Part shown: piece after piece, positions 36,355 through 47,186 of the stretch | Layout: every line of letters starts with the position of its first letter | Numbering within the stretch: position 1 is the first letter of the stretch | NCBI RefSeq assembly: GCF_001659605.2 | Contig: NC_035176.2 | Span: forward strand, 23,784,847-23,848,846 | Reading direction: 5' to 3' | Length of the DNA stretch: 64,000 nt | Source: Manihot esculenta | Lineage: Eukaryota; Streptophyta; Magnoliopsida; Malpighiales; Euphorbiaceae | Made by a program: the position numbers and the translations under genes | The notes under the pieces: generated by a model | What the model was told of the DNA's origin: nothing | Seen by the model: the letters and a program-made list of their open reading frames with translations, nothing else | Database searches by the model: none

Positions 36355-37262
36355 TCCTTCACAAGGTGCACAGTAAATCCTTCATAGAAGTGCTTCAAAC
36401 GGTGACCATTAACCTTGAAAACCTTGCTTGTTTCTGAACTGCGTATGTCCACAGCCTCATGTGGATAGATGTGCTCCACCAAGAATGGCCCAATCTACTT
36501 AGACCAAAGCTTCCCAGGAAATAATTTGAATCGTGAGTCAAAAAACAAGACTTTGTCACCAACTTGAAATTATTTCCTGGAGATATGTTTGTCATAAAAG
36601 GCTTTAGTCTTGGCTTTATAATCCCATGAAGCTTCATATGCATCACGCCGAATTTTCTCTAGCTCTTGAAGTTGTAATTTCCTGTGGGCTCCAGCTTCTT
36701 TCTCATCAAGATTACAGCTTTTAACAGCCCAATAGGCTTTGTGTTCAAGTTCTACGGGTAGATGGCAAGCTTTCCCATAGATTAGCCCGTATAGGGACAT
36801 TCCAATTGGCGTTTTGTAGGCTGTTCTATATGCCCACAAGGCATCATTAAGGCGCACACTCCAATCCTTGCGATTTGGGCATACTGTCTTCTCGAAGATG
36901 GACTTGATCTCTCTATTTGATACTTTGGCCAGTCCATTTGTTTGAGGGTGATAGGCAGTAGAGGTTTTATGGACAACATGGTGCTTTTTAAGGAGGGTTT
37001 CCACTACCTTGTTGTAGAAATGAGTGCCTCGATCATTGATTATGGCTTTGGGCAAACCAAATCTGGAGAAGATGTGGGTCTTCACAAAGTCAACAACCAC
37101 TTTTGCATCATCAGCCCTTGTTGCTTTGGCTTCTATCCACTTGGACACATAGTCCACTGCCAGTAGTATGTAGGTGTTGCCAAAGGAAGGTGGGAATGGT
37201 CCCATGAAGTCAATGCCCCATATGTCAAAGATTTCATAAACCATGATGGGTGCTTGTAGCAT
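36355..37262 (-). pseudogene. Athila integrase (core and C-terminal part), inactivated
   Basis: 230 codons are open from 37262 to 36570: [20 protein letters not shown] (first Asp), [13 protein letters not shown] (second Asp), then [20 protein letters not shown]. The clade normally has [13 protein letters not shown], so the third catalytic residue (Glu) reads Lys here, and the preceding Gln reads Leu. After ISRK the frame shifts and continues as FQVGDKVLFFDSRFKLFPGK, the usual Athila post-integrase sequence, to about 36355. The zinc-binding head lies between 37262 and 37510 in broken frames. Confidence 0.85.
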
Positions 37263-37511
37263 TTCACTTCGGTTGCTGAGGTTTCCCGTTTGTTGGCATC
37301 TTACATATGACCTACAAAATAGATAAGTGTCTCAAAATATTTTAGGCCAATATAACCCACATTCAAGGACCTGTAGGGCTGTCTTGCATGGACCAAAACG
37401 TCCCCTACAGCCGTATGAGTAGCAGAAGGCTAAGACTGAAGAAATCTCTTGATCCGTGATGCATCTTCTTATCACTTGGTCTGCATAATGCTTCCATAGG
37501 TAGGGTTCATC

Positions 37512-39179
37512 TCACACATAATATCTTGCATCTTTCTTTATCTTGTCTCTCATGTATTTGGGCAGATCAGAAGGTAAATTACCTGTAGCGAGGTAATTTA
37601 CTATATCAGCATACCACGGTTCTTCTTCTTGGAAAGCGAACAGGTACTCATTAGGGAAAGTTTCATTGATGGGGCATGTCTCCATTTCTGAAGGTATTCG
37701 ACTGAGGTGATCAGCTATAAGGTTCTCCTTCCCCTTTTTGTCATGGATTTCCAGATCAAATTCTTGTAACAGTAGTATCCAGCATACCAACCTTGGTTTT
37801 GCCTCTTTTTTCTTGACCAAATACCTCAATGCAGCATGATCTGAATAGACAATCATCTTTGTCCCAAGTAGATAGGACCGGAATTTCTCCAATGCAAACA
37901 CTACAGCCAATAACTCTTTTTCTATTGTGGAGTAATTACATTGTGTTGCATCTAAGGTGCGTGAGGCATAGTGAATAACATGAGGAGAGTTACCTATACG
38001 CTGTCCCAATACTGCATCGACAGCAAAGTTGCTGGCGTCGCACATGATCTCAAATGGGAGGGTCCAGTCAGGAGGCTGGATGATTGGGACAGTGATCAGT
38101 AGTGATTCGATCAAATCGAAGGCTGTTCTGTAGCTTTCATCAAAGTCAAATGGCACGTCCTGTTGAAGCAGCCTGCACAATGGCTGAGTTATCTTGAAAA
38201 AATCTTTGATGAACCTTCGGTAGAAACCAACATGACCAATGAAAGAGCGAATCTCTCGAATGTTGGTTGGATAGGGTAGGCTCTTGATAGTGTCCACTTT
38301 GGCCTTGTCTACCTCTATCCCTTTTGCTGAAAAAATGTGGCCTAGGATTAGACCGTGGTTGACCATGAAGTGACACTTCTCGTAGTTCAAAACCAAATTT
38401 GTCTCCAAGCATCTTTGAAGTATCTTCTCCAAGTTGGCAAGGCATTCATTAAAAGAGTTTCCATACACCGTGAAATCATCCATGAAGACTTCAATAATCT
38501 TCTCCACATAGTCAGAAAAAATACTCATCATGCACCGTTGGAAGGTAGCTGGTGCATTGCAAAGGCCAAAGGGCATCCTCCTAAATGCGAAAGTGCCAAA
38601 TGGACAGGTGAAAGTGGTCTTTTCTTGATCTTCAGGTGCAACAGGGATTTGATAAAATCCTGAATATCCATCTAGACAGCAGTAGTGGCTTTATCCTGCA
38701 AGTCTCTCAAGCATTTGGTCCATGAAGGGCAAGGGAAAGTGGTCCTTCCTTGTGGCTGCATTGAGCTTTCTATAATCCATGCACACTCTCCACCCATTTT
38801 GCATACGAGTGGGTACTAGCTCTCCTTCAGAATTGGGGACAATGGTAATCCTAGTCTTCTTTGGAACTACGTGGATAGGACTCACCTATTTGCTGTCAGA
38901 GATGGGGTAGATGATCCCAATGTCTAAGAGCTTCACTATTTCTTTCTTCACAACCTCCATCATTGGGGAATTTAGCCTTCTTTGAGCTTCACGGACAGGT
39001 TTGCACTCCTCTTCCATGAGTATTCGGTGCATGCATATTGATGGTGAGATCCCCTTTATGTCCTCCAAGGTCCAACCTATTGCTTTCTTGTGTTTTCTCA
39101 ACACCTCTAGGAGACTTTCTTCTTCTTGTTGGCTTAGCTGATTAGACACTATGATTGGTAGTGTTTTTTCAGCCCCCAA
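37512..39179 (-). pseudogene. Athila reverse transcriptase / RNase H with nonsense codons
   Basis: Minus-strand blocks in one path: ILMEEECKPVREAQRRLNSP (39030), SDSK followed by a stop where related elements read SDSKWVSPIHVVPKK (a Trp codon changed to TAG), NGWRVCMDYRKLNAATRKDH, a second stop after MLERLAG, then [31 protein letters not shown] (the RT active site), [18 protein letters not shown], and RNase H with [29 protein letters not shown] and [10 protein letters not shown], ending at a stop at 37512. The longest open part is 354 codons (38576-37512). Confidence 0.9.
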
Positions 39180-39376
39180 GTAGGCATATTTGAGGTGCCC
39201 TGGTAAGGATTTCAGATCTGGTGCAGTTGCTATTTGATCTGGTGCTTACTGTTTGTTCATTGATTTGGGCAGATTGTCTGTTGCCTGTCCTGGTGATTTG
39301 GTCAAATCTCTCCTGGTTATGTCTGTCTGCTCCAGTGATTTGGGCAAGTCAGGATCTGCCTGTTCTGATGATTTGG

Positions 39377-40024
39377 TCAAATCATCCGCAACCAGTAAGG
39401 TGCAGCATGCTGTCCCCCCTGCATCTGTCTTGGTGCTGCTGCTGTCCATGTCTTCTTACCTGATAAACCAGCATTAAGTAAGTTATCATGATCAAAATAA
39501 AAAATTTCTTGACTTAAATCATCAATAATATCAAGGCCATAAACAGGAGACACATCGTTAGGAAATTTCATGGCATCATAAACATTAAACTTGATAACTT
39601 CCCCTTCAAATTCCATGGTCAATGTGCCATCATGCACATCAATTTTGGTCCTGGCTGTGCTCAAGAATGGTCGTCCAAGTAGGATATCAGAGGTTGTGTT
39701 ACTCTTATCCTCCTTCATGTCGATCACATAAAAGTGTGCTGGGAAGACTAGCTGATCTACTTGCACTAGCACATCTTCTAGGACTCCTTTGGGATAAACA
39801 ACAGATCGGTAGACCAACTGGATCACTATGCTGGTGCCCTTGAGTGTGCCTGCATTCAATAATTTAAAGATGGAAAGTGGCATAATGTTAATTGATGCCC
39901 CAAGGTCACACATGGCCTTCTTTATCCCTACGTTTCCTATCTTGCATGAGACGACAAACATTCCTCTATCCTTGCATTTGGCTGGAAGCTTTCTTTGGAT
40001 GACAACCGAGACACACTCCCCCAC
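39377..40024 (-). pseudogene. Athila aspartic protease region
   Basis: Open for 215 codons. SVVIQRKLPAKCKDRGMFVV leads to the protease site MCDLGASINIMPLSIFKLL, then DILLGRPFLSTARTKIDVHD and KFPNDVSPVYGLDIID, the usual order in Athila. Downstream (39246-39449, partly another frame) is a run of peptide repeats DLTKS, DLPKS, NLPKS produced by the GATTTG...CAAATC motif. Confidence 0.85.
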
Positions 40025-40032
40025 ACTTACCT

Positions 40033-40138
40033 TTTCATGTTCAGCAAGTTTCCTTCAATTGGTGCATAGTTCTTTGAGAAATTTAGCATACCTTGGTATT
40101 TGTTTGACAACATCTAGTAGAGGTATGTTGATTTCCAC
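40033..40138 (-). repeat. Inverted-repeat arm 1 (Athila gag/protease junction)
   Basis: Encodes on the minus strand VEINIPLLDVVKQIPRYAKF and the following residues to the protease. The same segment recurs in opposite orientation at 40978-41084. Confidence 0.75.
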
Positions 40139-40977
40139 TTTGCGGAGTGTCTCAAGTATTTCTCTTTCCTCTTTTTCCTTCTGGGATCTTGCAAATCTTC
40201 TTGGGAAGGGAGGAGGCACCTTAAATTTTTCCACCGGTTGCTAATCTGCCTTGGTCTGTTTGGAGCTGGATTCTGCCTGGGTCGTTGATTTGGGAAAATT
40301 GACTTCTGCCTTCTCTAGAGATTTAGGCAAATCGCCACTGCTAGGCAGTTTAGTCTGCCTATTGATTGGGTCTGCGACTTGGGCAAATCGATGCCCCTGA
40401 TCACTTTCTAGCAGTTCCTCCTCAGTACCCTGTTTCTGTAATTGCTGCTCAGCCCTGCTCTCTTGAAACTCTTTCCCACTCCTTAATGTGATGGCACTGG
40501 CATTCTGCCTTGGATTGATTTCAGTTTGGGAGGGTAGCTTCCCTTGTGATTCAAGTTTACTCATTGAAGTGGCCATTTGACTCATTTGGTGATGCTTAGG
40601 CTGGATTCCTTTGCTGATAGCTTGGATATTGATTGGCCCTTGCATAATTGAAATTTGGGTGGTCCCTCCAACCTAGGTTGTAGGTGTTAGAATAGGGATC
40701 ATACCTCCTTTGCCCGTTAAATCCACCAAATGCATTGACTTGCTGGTCCTCTTCTTGAAGGGAAGGACATAGATCAGTTGGGAGGTTTATGTTTGCATAT
40801 ATCCCACATGGCTTTGGCTGCTGAATTTGCTGAGCTTGTTGGGCTTGACCCACAACAAGGCTACGGACAACATTGGTGAGAGCAGAGATTTGGGATGCTA
40901 AAGTGGATGTACTCACCTCATTCACCCTTCTTGGTGGCTGTTCTTGGTCTCCAAATTGCTGAGAGGCTACTGCCATG
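40139..40977 (-). pseudogene. Athila gag C-terminal fragment
   Basis: Minus-strand reading gives QQFGDQEQPPRRVNEVSTST, FGGFNGQRRYDPYSNTYNLG (the usual Athila Y.PYSNTYNPGW block), a coiled-coil-like MSQMATSMSKLESQGKLPSQ and then SAITLRSGKEFQ, a clade hallmark. Several stops occur. The N-terminal two thirds of gag is missing; at 40978 the sequence changes to an inverted copy of 40033-40138. Confidence 0.85.
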
Positions 40978-41084
40978 GTGGAAATTAACATACCTCTACT
41001 AGATTCTGTCAAACAAATACCAAGGTATGCTAAATTTCTCAAAGAACTATGCACTAATAGAAGGAAACTTGCTGAACATGAAAG
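40978..41084 (+). repeat. Inverted-repeat arm 2
   Basis: On the + strand it encodes VEINIPLLDSVKQIPRYAKF and further residues to AEHER, so it is an Athila gag/protease piece oriented opposite to the main element. At 41085 the sequence passes directly into the Tat element. Confidence 0.75.
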
Positions 41085-42470
41085 ATAGGCCATGTTGATA
41101 ACTATGCCATGACAGTTTAGAACTAGGCGACCAAGTATCACATTGCATGCAAGTGGTATATCTACCATCGCAAACTCAGAATACAGCTCTCGCTAATGCT
41201 TCTCATCACCTTGCACAAGTGGGAGGTTGATGGTGTCCAGTACTCCCACGGTCTTATCTCCTAATCTCACTAACGAATAGGAGACTTTAACAAAGTTATT
41301 TTTATCCAAGCCTAATTTCTTAAAAACATCTAAGTTGAGGAGATTAATGGAAATACCTATATCCACCGAGACTCACCTCACCTCATACCTGTTTAGATGG
41401 ATGTTGACGACTAGCGAGTCATTTTGAAAAAATTCCTATCGCCTCGTCTACAGGTCTGAACCTTACTTCCTGTTTAGCCCATGGTTCTTGCTTAACTGAC
41501 AAGACGTCTTCTGCAACGCATTTATTTTTCCCTTTTCCATCATTGGGTCTTCCTGCAATTTCATATATAACCCTACAACTTCACTGTTAGGGGTAGTTTT
41601 AGGAGTTGTTATCTCGAGTTCGGGTCTCCTTTCTTCTCTATTCTTTCTAATAAACTTTAGAAGTGTGTTGTCCCTTATTAACCTCTCGATCTCATCTTTC
41701 AGCTACCTTACTCCTCCATTGTGTGTTTGTGGTCTTCGTGAAAATAATATTACTTGGTCCTATCTCGCCTTTCAACTTTCTCAAGATTGAGCTTGGGAGG
41801 CCATCTGACTTTCTTGTCATTTTTCCTCATCCATATTAAAATATATATCCATGAGTCATTTAGTGGAGTGTAATTCACATACTTACCTTGATCATCCCTT
41901 CTTCGAAAGACTCGGTAACTTCTACGGTCACCTTTATACACTTCCTTCTCCATCTTTTGATTTTGCTTCAGACTCGTCCTCTTGTCTTCTCTCAGCGCTT
42001 GGACTTCATCATCCAACCTTATGTATTTCTAGGGTTTGTCCATTAGCTATTGGTAAGTAGCGACTGGGTTCTTGATTAGAGAATCCATGAATTTGATGTT
42101 GCGCATTCCTTTTTTCAACGCTTTACATGCTATCTCATTATTTAATTCTTTTATATATATTACTTCTATATTAAACCGTGAGATAAAACACCTTAAACAC
42201 TCACTCTCTCCTTGGCGGATCTTTCGCAAGTCAAAAGAAAGTTTTTTAGGAGTTATACAAGTAACAAACTTGAATTTAAATAATATAGTAAATTGTGTAA
42301 AGTTCTAAATTGAACCTATGCTCAAATGTTGGTATCATTTCTGAGTCAAACCTGTGAATGTTGACAGAAACACTCAGCACAACACAAAATCATTGTCATC
42401 TTGAAGTTGCATTGTTGTCTTAAAGATCTCCAAGTGACTCCTAGGATCTGCTATCCGTCATATTGCTTAG
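41085..42470 (-). pseudogene. Tat/Ogre gag and protease remnant
   Basis: Minus-strand blocks: DPRSHLEIFKTTMQLQDDND (near 42440), SIGSI*NFTQF, FKFKFVTCITPKKLSFDLRK, IRQGESECLRCFISRFNIEV, MRNIKFMDSLIKNPVATYQ, LDDEVQALREDKRTSLKQNQ, KVRWPPKLNLEKVERRDRTK, then a protease end DIPLACNVILGRLVLNCHGI and VINM at 41100, where the Athila-family block interrupts. The frame would continue at 28163 with GAMCLKLPALGG. Many stops are present. Confidence 0.8.
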
Positions 42471-43019
42471 AACTCAATAGTAGTTGTGTAATAATGCGTA
42501 CCTTGATATCTGTAATCATTAGCTTTTATACTATAAGAAATAGAGTTAATTATTACATATCCTAAAAATCTGGTTGGTATCGGCAAATTGACAGGGGATC
42601 CCATGATTATAGGTATAATAAGGATCTATTGGATTGCTCCTGCTAACAATAACTTTATATAATCTATTCTGGAGAGGGCGAGTCTTCATGAAGAACCGGG
42701 TGCTACGGTCTCTAGATCTTTCTTTGCATGGGTGGGACAGCGTATCGACTTATCAGGCCCTTGCCACATGCCCCTATCTTATAATGACGGTTCATGGTTT
42801 ACTTTGGACGATTATTATATTACATCAATATCATAAAATTATTTCTTTGTTCAATACAGATTTAGTATGATTTTTCTCTATTTCTTAATGTAAAACTAAA
42901 ATTGAACCAAAATAGTAAAATAAGTTTAGTTTGATACAATTCTTATTAATTGAATATATTTTTATTCGATTTAAGACTCATAACTCTTGCGTTCTATTTC
43001 CTGTAAAAATATCACATAT
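42471..43019. other. Probable gag N-terminal or leader remnant and spacer
   Basis: Upstream of the recognisable Tat gag on the minus strand; 42590-42790 has mixed composition consistent with decayed gag, 42790-43019 is AT-rich. No clear product. Confidence 0.35.
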
Positions 43020-43024
43020 ATAGG

Positions 43025-44639
43025 TGATCAAACGTAATATTTACACATTTTTCCTACTTTTCTTAGCACTTAATTAAGTATTTTTCTAACTTATTTTGTG
43101 TTTTTCACCATGTTTTGTAGAAAAGCAAAAAGAAAAGAAGAATTGATGAAAATATGCTTAAAAGCGCTGAAAATGATTGGACCAGTCGATTTGGGAAAAC
43201 CCTTCATTGCACTAAAGTCGCGGATTACACTGAAATCCAGAACTGTCCTGACCTACAGTGGATTTGCCCAAGCGATTTGCCTAAACTAACTGGGCAAATC
43301 GACAGATTGTACAGAAACCCGAAAGTCTTTAGATGGCGACTTTCCCAAGCCAATTGGCCAAACCTGCAGAACACACAGAAACACAAAAGTCTTCAGATGG
43401 TGATTTGCCTAAGCGATTTGCTCAAACCAACAACTTATACAGAAACCCGAAACTATCCCGCATAAAGCTCTCAGACTGGGGTTTGCCCAGATGATTTGTC
43501 TAAATCAATGGATTATACAGAACCAACAACAAGCGAAAAATTTTTAGATTTTGAAAATTCAAAGGCTTGGTCTCCTTATTAAAGCTGCAGGGCCCACACA
43601 GAATATCCTCAAACGTGCAGCACAAATATCTCCTTAAACTAAAGAATTCTACTTATGAAGAAATACACTCAAGGGAGGAATCCAAAATCAAATTAAAGTA
43701 GAATTAGTATTCCAAAAAGGGATCTATTAGGGTTCTAAATGCCTATAAAAACATGAGGATAGCGTCATCAAGGATATCCTGGAGCCAGCACCGAATATGC
43801 TTCCTTTCTTTTCTTTTCTTTTCTCTTTGTATTTTCTTTGCAAAGCCATGAGTGGCTAAATACTTTATTTTTAGTTGAAGTTAGGAAGAAATTTCAGTTT
43901 CTACAAGAGCTGGGAGATCTAAACTCCATTTTTAATCTTTTATTCTTCAATATTTATGCAAATTCTGTTCTTCAACTTATTATTCCTTTATCATTGGATC
44001 AATAGGGCCCGTTGTTCTTGATTTCATAGTACTATAATGTTAGTTTGAATGCTTGAAGTCCGTAATTGTTTAGGTTGTTCAAACACAAGTAACAATTAGT
44101 ATAAAAACTAAGAAATTGCATAATCTAACTCAAACTCACCACATTGCTGGTCAGTTAGAATTAGATCTCTCTATTACTTAAAGCAGTCAACAGTTGATAA
44201 ATAAAAATTCCAATGACGTTCTTTGAGCGATTTGTTGGCTAGTGATTAATTAGAGAACATTTTCTAATTAATCTAAACCTAAGGAGAGATTTGGTTATGT
44301 GAAGCGTTTTCCATAACCAAAACTAATTTATTGAGATGAATAAAAAAATTTAAGTATCGATGATCAATTTCCAAACTGAAATGGATCCTACACTTCAACT
44401 AGAACTTGTTCTCATTAATTTATTCTTCTTTTAATTATTACTTTCTTTCATTGCTTTAATTTTTATTTTTGTTCATCATCAAAACCTTCTTATTTTTACT
44501 ACTATTGCTTATTTGCCCAAGTCATTGTTTGGAAAGTCATAATGTCAATTCCATGTGGATTTAATCCTATTACCACTATATACAATTCCTAATTGTTGAT
44601 ATTTTAATAGCTTATTTTTTGTGATTTCAACACCCATCA
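43025..44639 (+). mobile_element. Athila-family solo LTR, TSD ATAGG
   Basis: Begins TGATCAAACGTAATATTTAC and ends AACACCCATCA; 1615 bp. ATAGG occurs at 43020-43024 and 44640-44644. It is a diverged relative of the LTRs at 28169, 29398 and 60032, with the same succession of landmarks: GTAGAAAAG near the start, GATTTG/CAAATC motifs at 43180-43510, CCTATAAAAACATGAGG near 43741, GAGTGGCTAAATA near 43850 and GGAATTTAATCC near 44560. Confidence 0.88.
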
Positions 44640-44644
44640 ATAGG

Positions 44645-45552
44645 TGCTAAAATAATGGCAAATTTGAATGCTTTTAATCTATTGGAAATAGTTGAAGTTA
44701 TGATGATCATTTTCAACTAAGAACAAATAAGAAATATATAGAATTAGAAACAAAAATTTTCAATCCGTTCCTAATTTTTTTGGAAACAACTTTGAAATAC
44801 AAATATAGTTTTCATGAATGTGTTACAATTCGAGTTATAAAAAGAATCAATATTTGTTTCAAAATTTGAAAAGGAGAAAATTATTAGTTGAACTTGGTCC
44901 ACCATAGACCTAAGAAACATCAAAGTGAGTCTCATCTATTTTTTTATAATGGGACTCACTTGTTTATATCTTGAAAATCTCTTGATCCATGATTGACCGA
45001 GTTCAGATAAGTATTTCCCGTGAAATGGAGTTGATCCATCATTTCTAATTTTGAGAAGAACAACTTTCTCATTCGAATGTGTTTCAAAATGGAAACCAAT
45101 AGAGTTTCCCTGTCTAATTTCAATAGCGATTCAATTTGAAAATGAAATATGTCTAATTTTCAATTTAAAGACAATTTTGTTTCTAATTTATTCTTTAATG
45201 AAAATTAGAAAAAATAAATTATATTTTGAAACAAACTAATTTTTATGTTTCTACTTTGAAATGATTTTCTAGTTTTATTTATTTTTAAACACCCAACCCA
45301 AAGCAAAACAATGAAAAATTATTATTATTATTATTATTAGGGATAGGAGGTTTGTTGGGCACTTGGCCAGTATCTAATATTTTGTATAGCTTTTTGTTGT
45401 TTATTATACTTGCTTATAATTTTTTTTATTGATAAAAAAATATAATTGATATTGTTCACATAATAATTTTTTAGGTATAAACCTACAAAATAATAAAAAA
45501 TATTGGGTGAGTTGGTTGACAACCTCTCCAATGTTTAGGTAAGTCTGTGTGA
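44645..45552. other. Unassigned AT-rich sequence
   Basis: No gene recognised. Repeated phrases around AAATTTGAAAATGGAAAC and GAAACAA suggest a decayed element; (TTA)n occurs at 45320-45338. Confidence 0.4.
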
Positions 45553-46023
45553 TGTTGGGTTTCAATCGGATTGAACGAAGCGAAAGAAAAATAAAAATAC
45601 AATTTTTCACCAATATAAATCGCGTTTAAACGAAGAAAGCAATAATATTAATTTAAAGAGAAAATAAATAACTTTTATTTTCCTTGTAGCAAAATACAAG
45701 ATCATTCGTTTTAGTTGAATTGTCGTGAACCACAAATCATCTAAGTATCCGGTCTCTAACGATATCCACACAGAAAAACAATTGAAAAACCTTAGAAAAG
45801 TTTTAAGAGATTGAGAAGGGGAAAGGTTTTGAGTGCTAGCTCTCTACCTTTCCTACAAATTCTGGAGGTTCTCAGAAGGGTTTCTCACAAGCATGGGCAC
45901 ATGTTCTCATAATATATCCTTTTATACTTAAACTCTAGGATTTCTGTGATACTCAGCTGCCTGCTTGATGTGCAAAAGATTTCCACATCGGCAAATTACC
46001 AATTGAATTGGTAATATATAAAT

Positions 46024-46400
46024 GGGAGATTTACAATTTAGTCCCTGAGTATTGCCATTATTAACAAGTCAGTCCTTGTATTTTTAGAAACCTATTAAAA
46101 TGTCCTTATCTTTTCTCTCCATCAACAAAATAGTCATTTTGTCTATTTTTGCCGTTAAAAATATAGTAAAAGACTAAATTATCCCCAATTATTTTCCTCC
46201 TCCTCCTCTTCCTCCTCCTCCTTCCTTTTCTTCTTCATCAATTCTTCCTCCTTCTTCTGCTTCTTCTTCTCCTTCTGCTTCTGCTTCTTCTTCTTCTTCT
46301 TCTTCTTCCTCTTCTCCTCCTTCTTCTTCTTCTTCTTCTTTTGCTTCTTTTTCTTCTTTTTCTTCTTTTTCTTCTTTTTCTTCTTCTTCTTCTCCTTCTT

Positions 46401-46431
<31 letters not shown>

Positions 46432-47186
46432 TTTTTCTTCTTCTTTTTCTTCTTTTTCTTCTTTTTCTTCTTTTTCTTCTTTCTCTTCTTCTTCTTCTTC
46501 TTCTTCTTTTTCTTCTTTTTCTTCTTTCTCTTCTTCTTCTTCTCCTTCTTCTTCTTCTTCTTCTTCTTCTTCTTCTTTTTCTTCTTTTTCAGAGAAGGAG
46601 GAGGAGGAGGAGGAGGAGGAGAAAAGAAAAGATAGAGACTATTTCGTTGACAAAAAGAAATGATAAGGACATTTTAATAGATGTGAGAAAAGATAGGGAC
46701 TATTTTGTTGACAAACAGAAACGATAATGACGTTTTAATAGATTTCTGAAAATATAGGGAGGGACGATTTCGTTGATGGAAAGAAACGATGAAGAATGAC
46801 TATTTCGTTGATAGAAAGAAACGATAAGGACGTTTTAATAGATATGAGAAAAGATAGGGACTATTTTATTGATGAAAAGAAATGATAAGGACGTTTTAAT
46901 AGATATGGAAAAAGATAAAAACGTTTTAATAGATTTTTGAAAATGTAAGGACTAACTTGTTAATAATAATAATATCCAAGGACTAAATAAAGGATTTTAT
47001 TTGAGGGTAAAATTGGATTTTAAAAATTTTCTCTCTCCTTCTTTATCTAATTTTAACAGAAAAGAGGACGGAAAGACTATTTCGTTGACAGAAATAAAAC
47101 ATAAGGATGTTTTAATAGGTTTCTAAAAATACAGGGACTGACTTGTTAATAATGGCAATATCCAGGGACTAAATTGTAAATCTCCC
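46024..47186. mobile_element. Mutator-type non-autonomous element (MULE-MITE), 9-bp TSD
   Basis: Ends GGGAGATTTACAATTTAGTC / inverse, with terminal inverted repeats of roughly 110-130 bp (46024-46140 and about 47070-47186). The 9-bp target duplication TATATAAAT is at 46015-46023 and 47187-47195, the length expected for Mutator-like transposons. The middle holds a long polypyrimidine tract, then a purine tract, then several degenerate copies of the inner TIR sequence (GATAAGGACGTTTTAATAGA). No transposase is present. Confidence 0.9.
46191..46590 (+). repeat. (TTC)n/(CTT)n polypyrimidine microsatellite
   Basis: About 400 nt almost free of purines, mostly TTC repeats with TTTTTC variants, inside the MULE-MITE. 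It is followed at 46592-46636 by a purine tract (GGAGGA)n, so the two can pair. The open reading frame across it (poly-Leu/Phe) is an artefact. Confidence 0.9.

Larger units (their letters stand above)
29398..40977 (-). mobile_element. Athila-clade Ty3/gypsy element, 5'-truncated, minus orientation
   Basis: Read on the minus strand: a gag C-terminal part (40977-40139), protease, RT/RNase H, integrase, a long gap, an env-like ORF, an untranslated 3' region and a 3' LTR (30811-29398). The 5' LTR and gag N-terminus are missing. A Tekay solo LTR (33217-35746) is inserted in the env-like ORF. The conserved block EINIPLLDVVKQIPRYAKFL, the protease site CDLGASINIMP and NGWRVCMDYRKLNAATRKDH identify the clade. 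Multiple stops make it non-autonomous. Confidence 0.88.

Noticed and set aside
46341..46727. ORF of 128 codons, almost all Leu/Phe, then Arg/Lys
   Set aside because: It is a direct reading of a TTC microsatellite inside a non-autonomous MITE.
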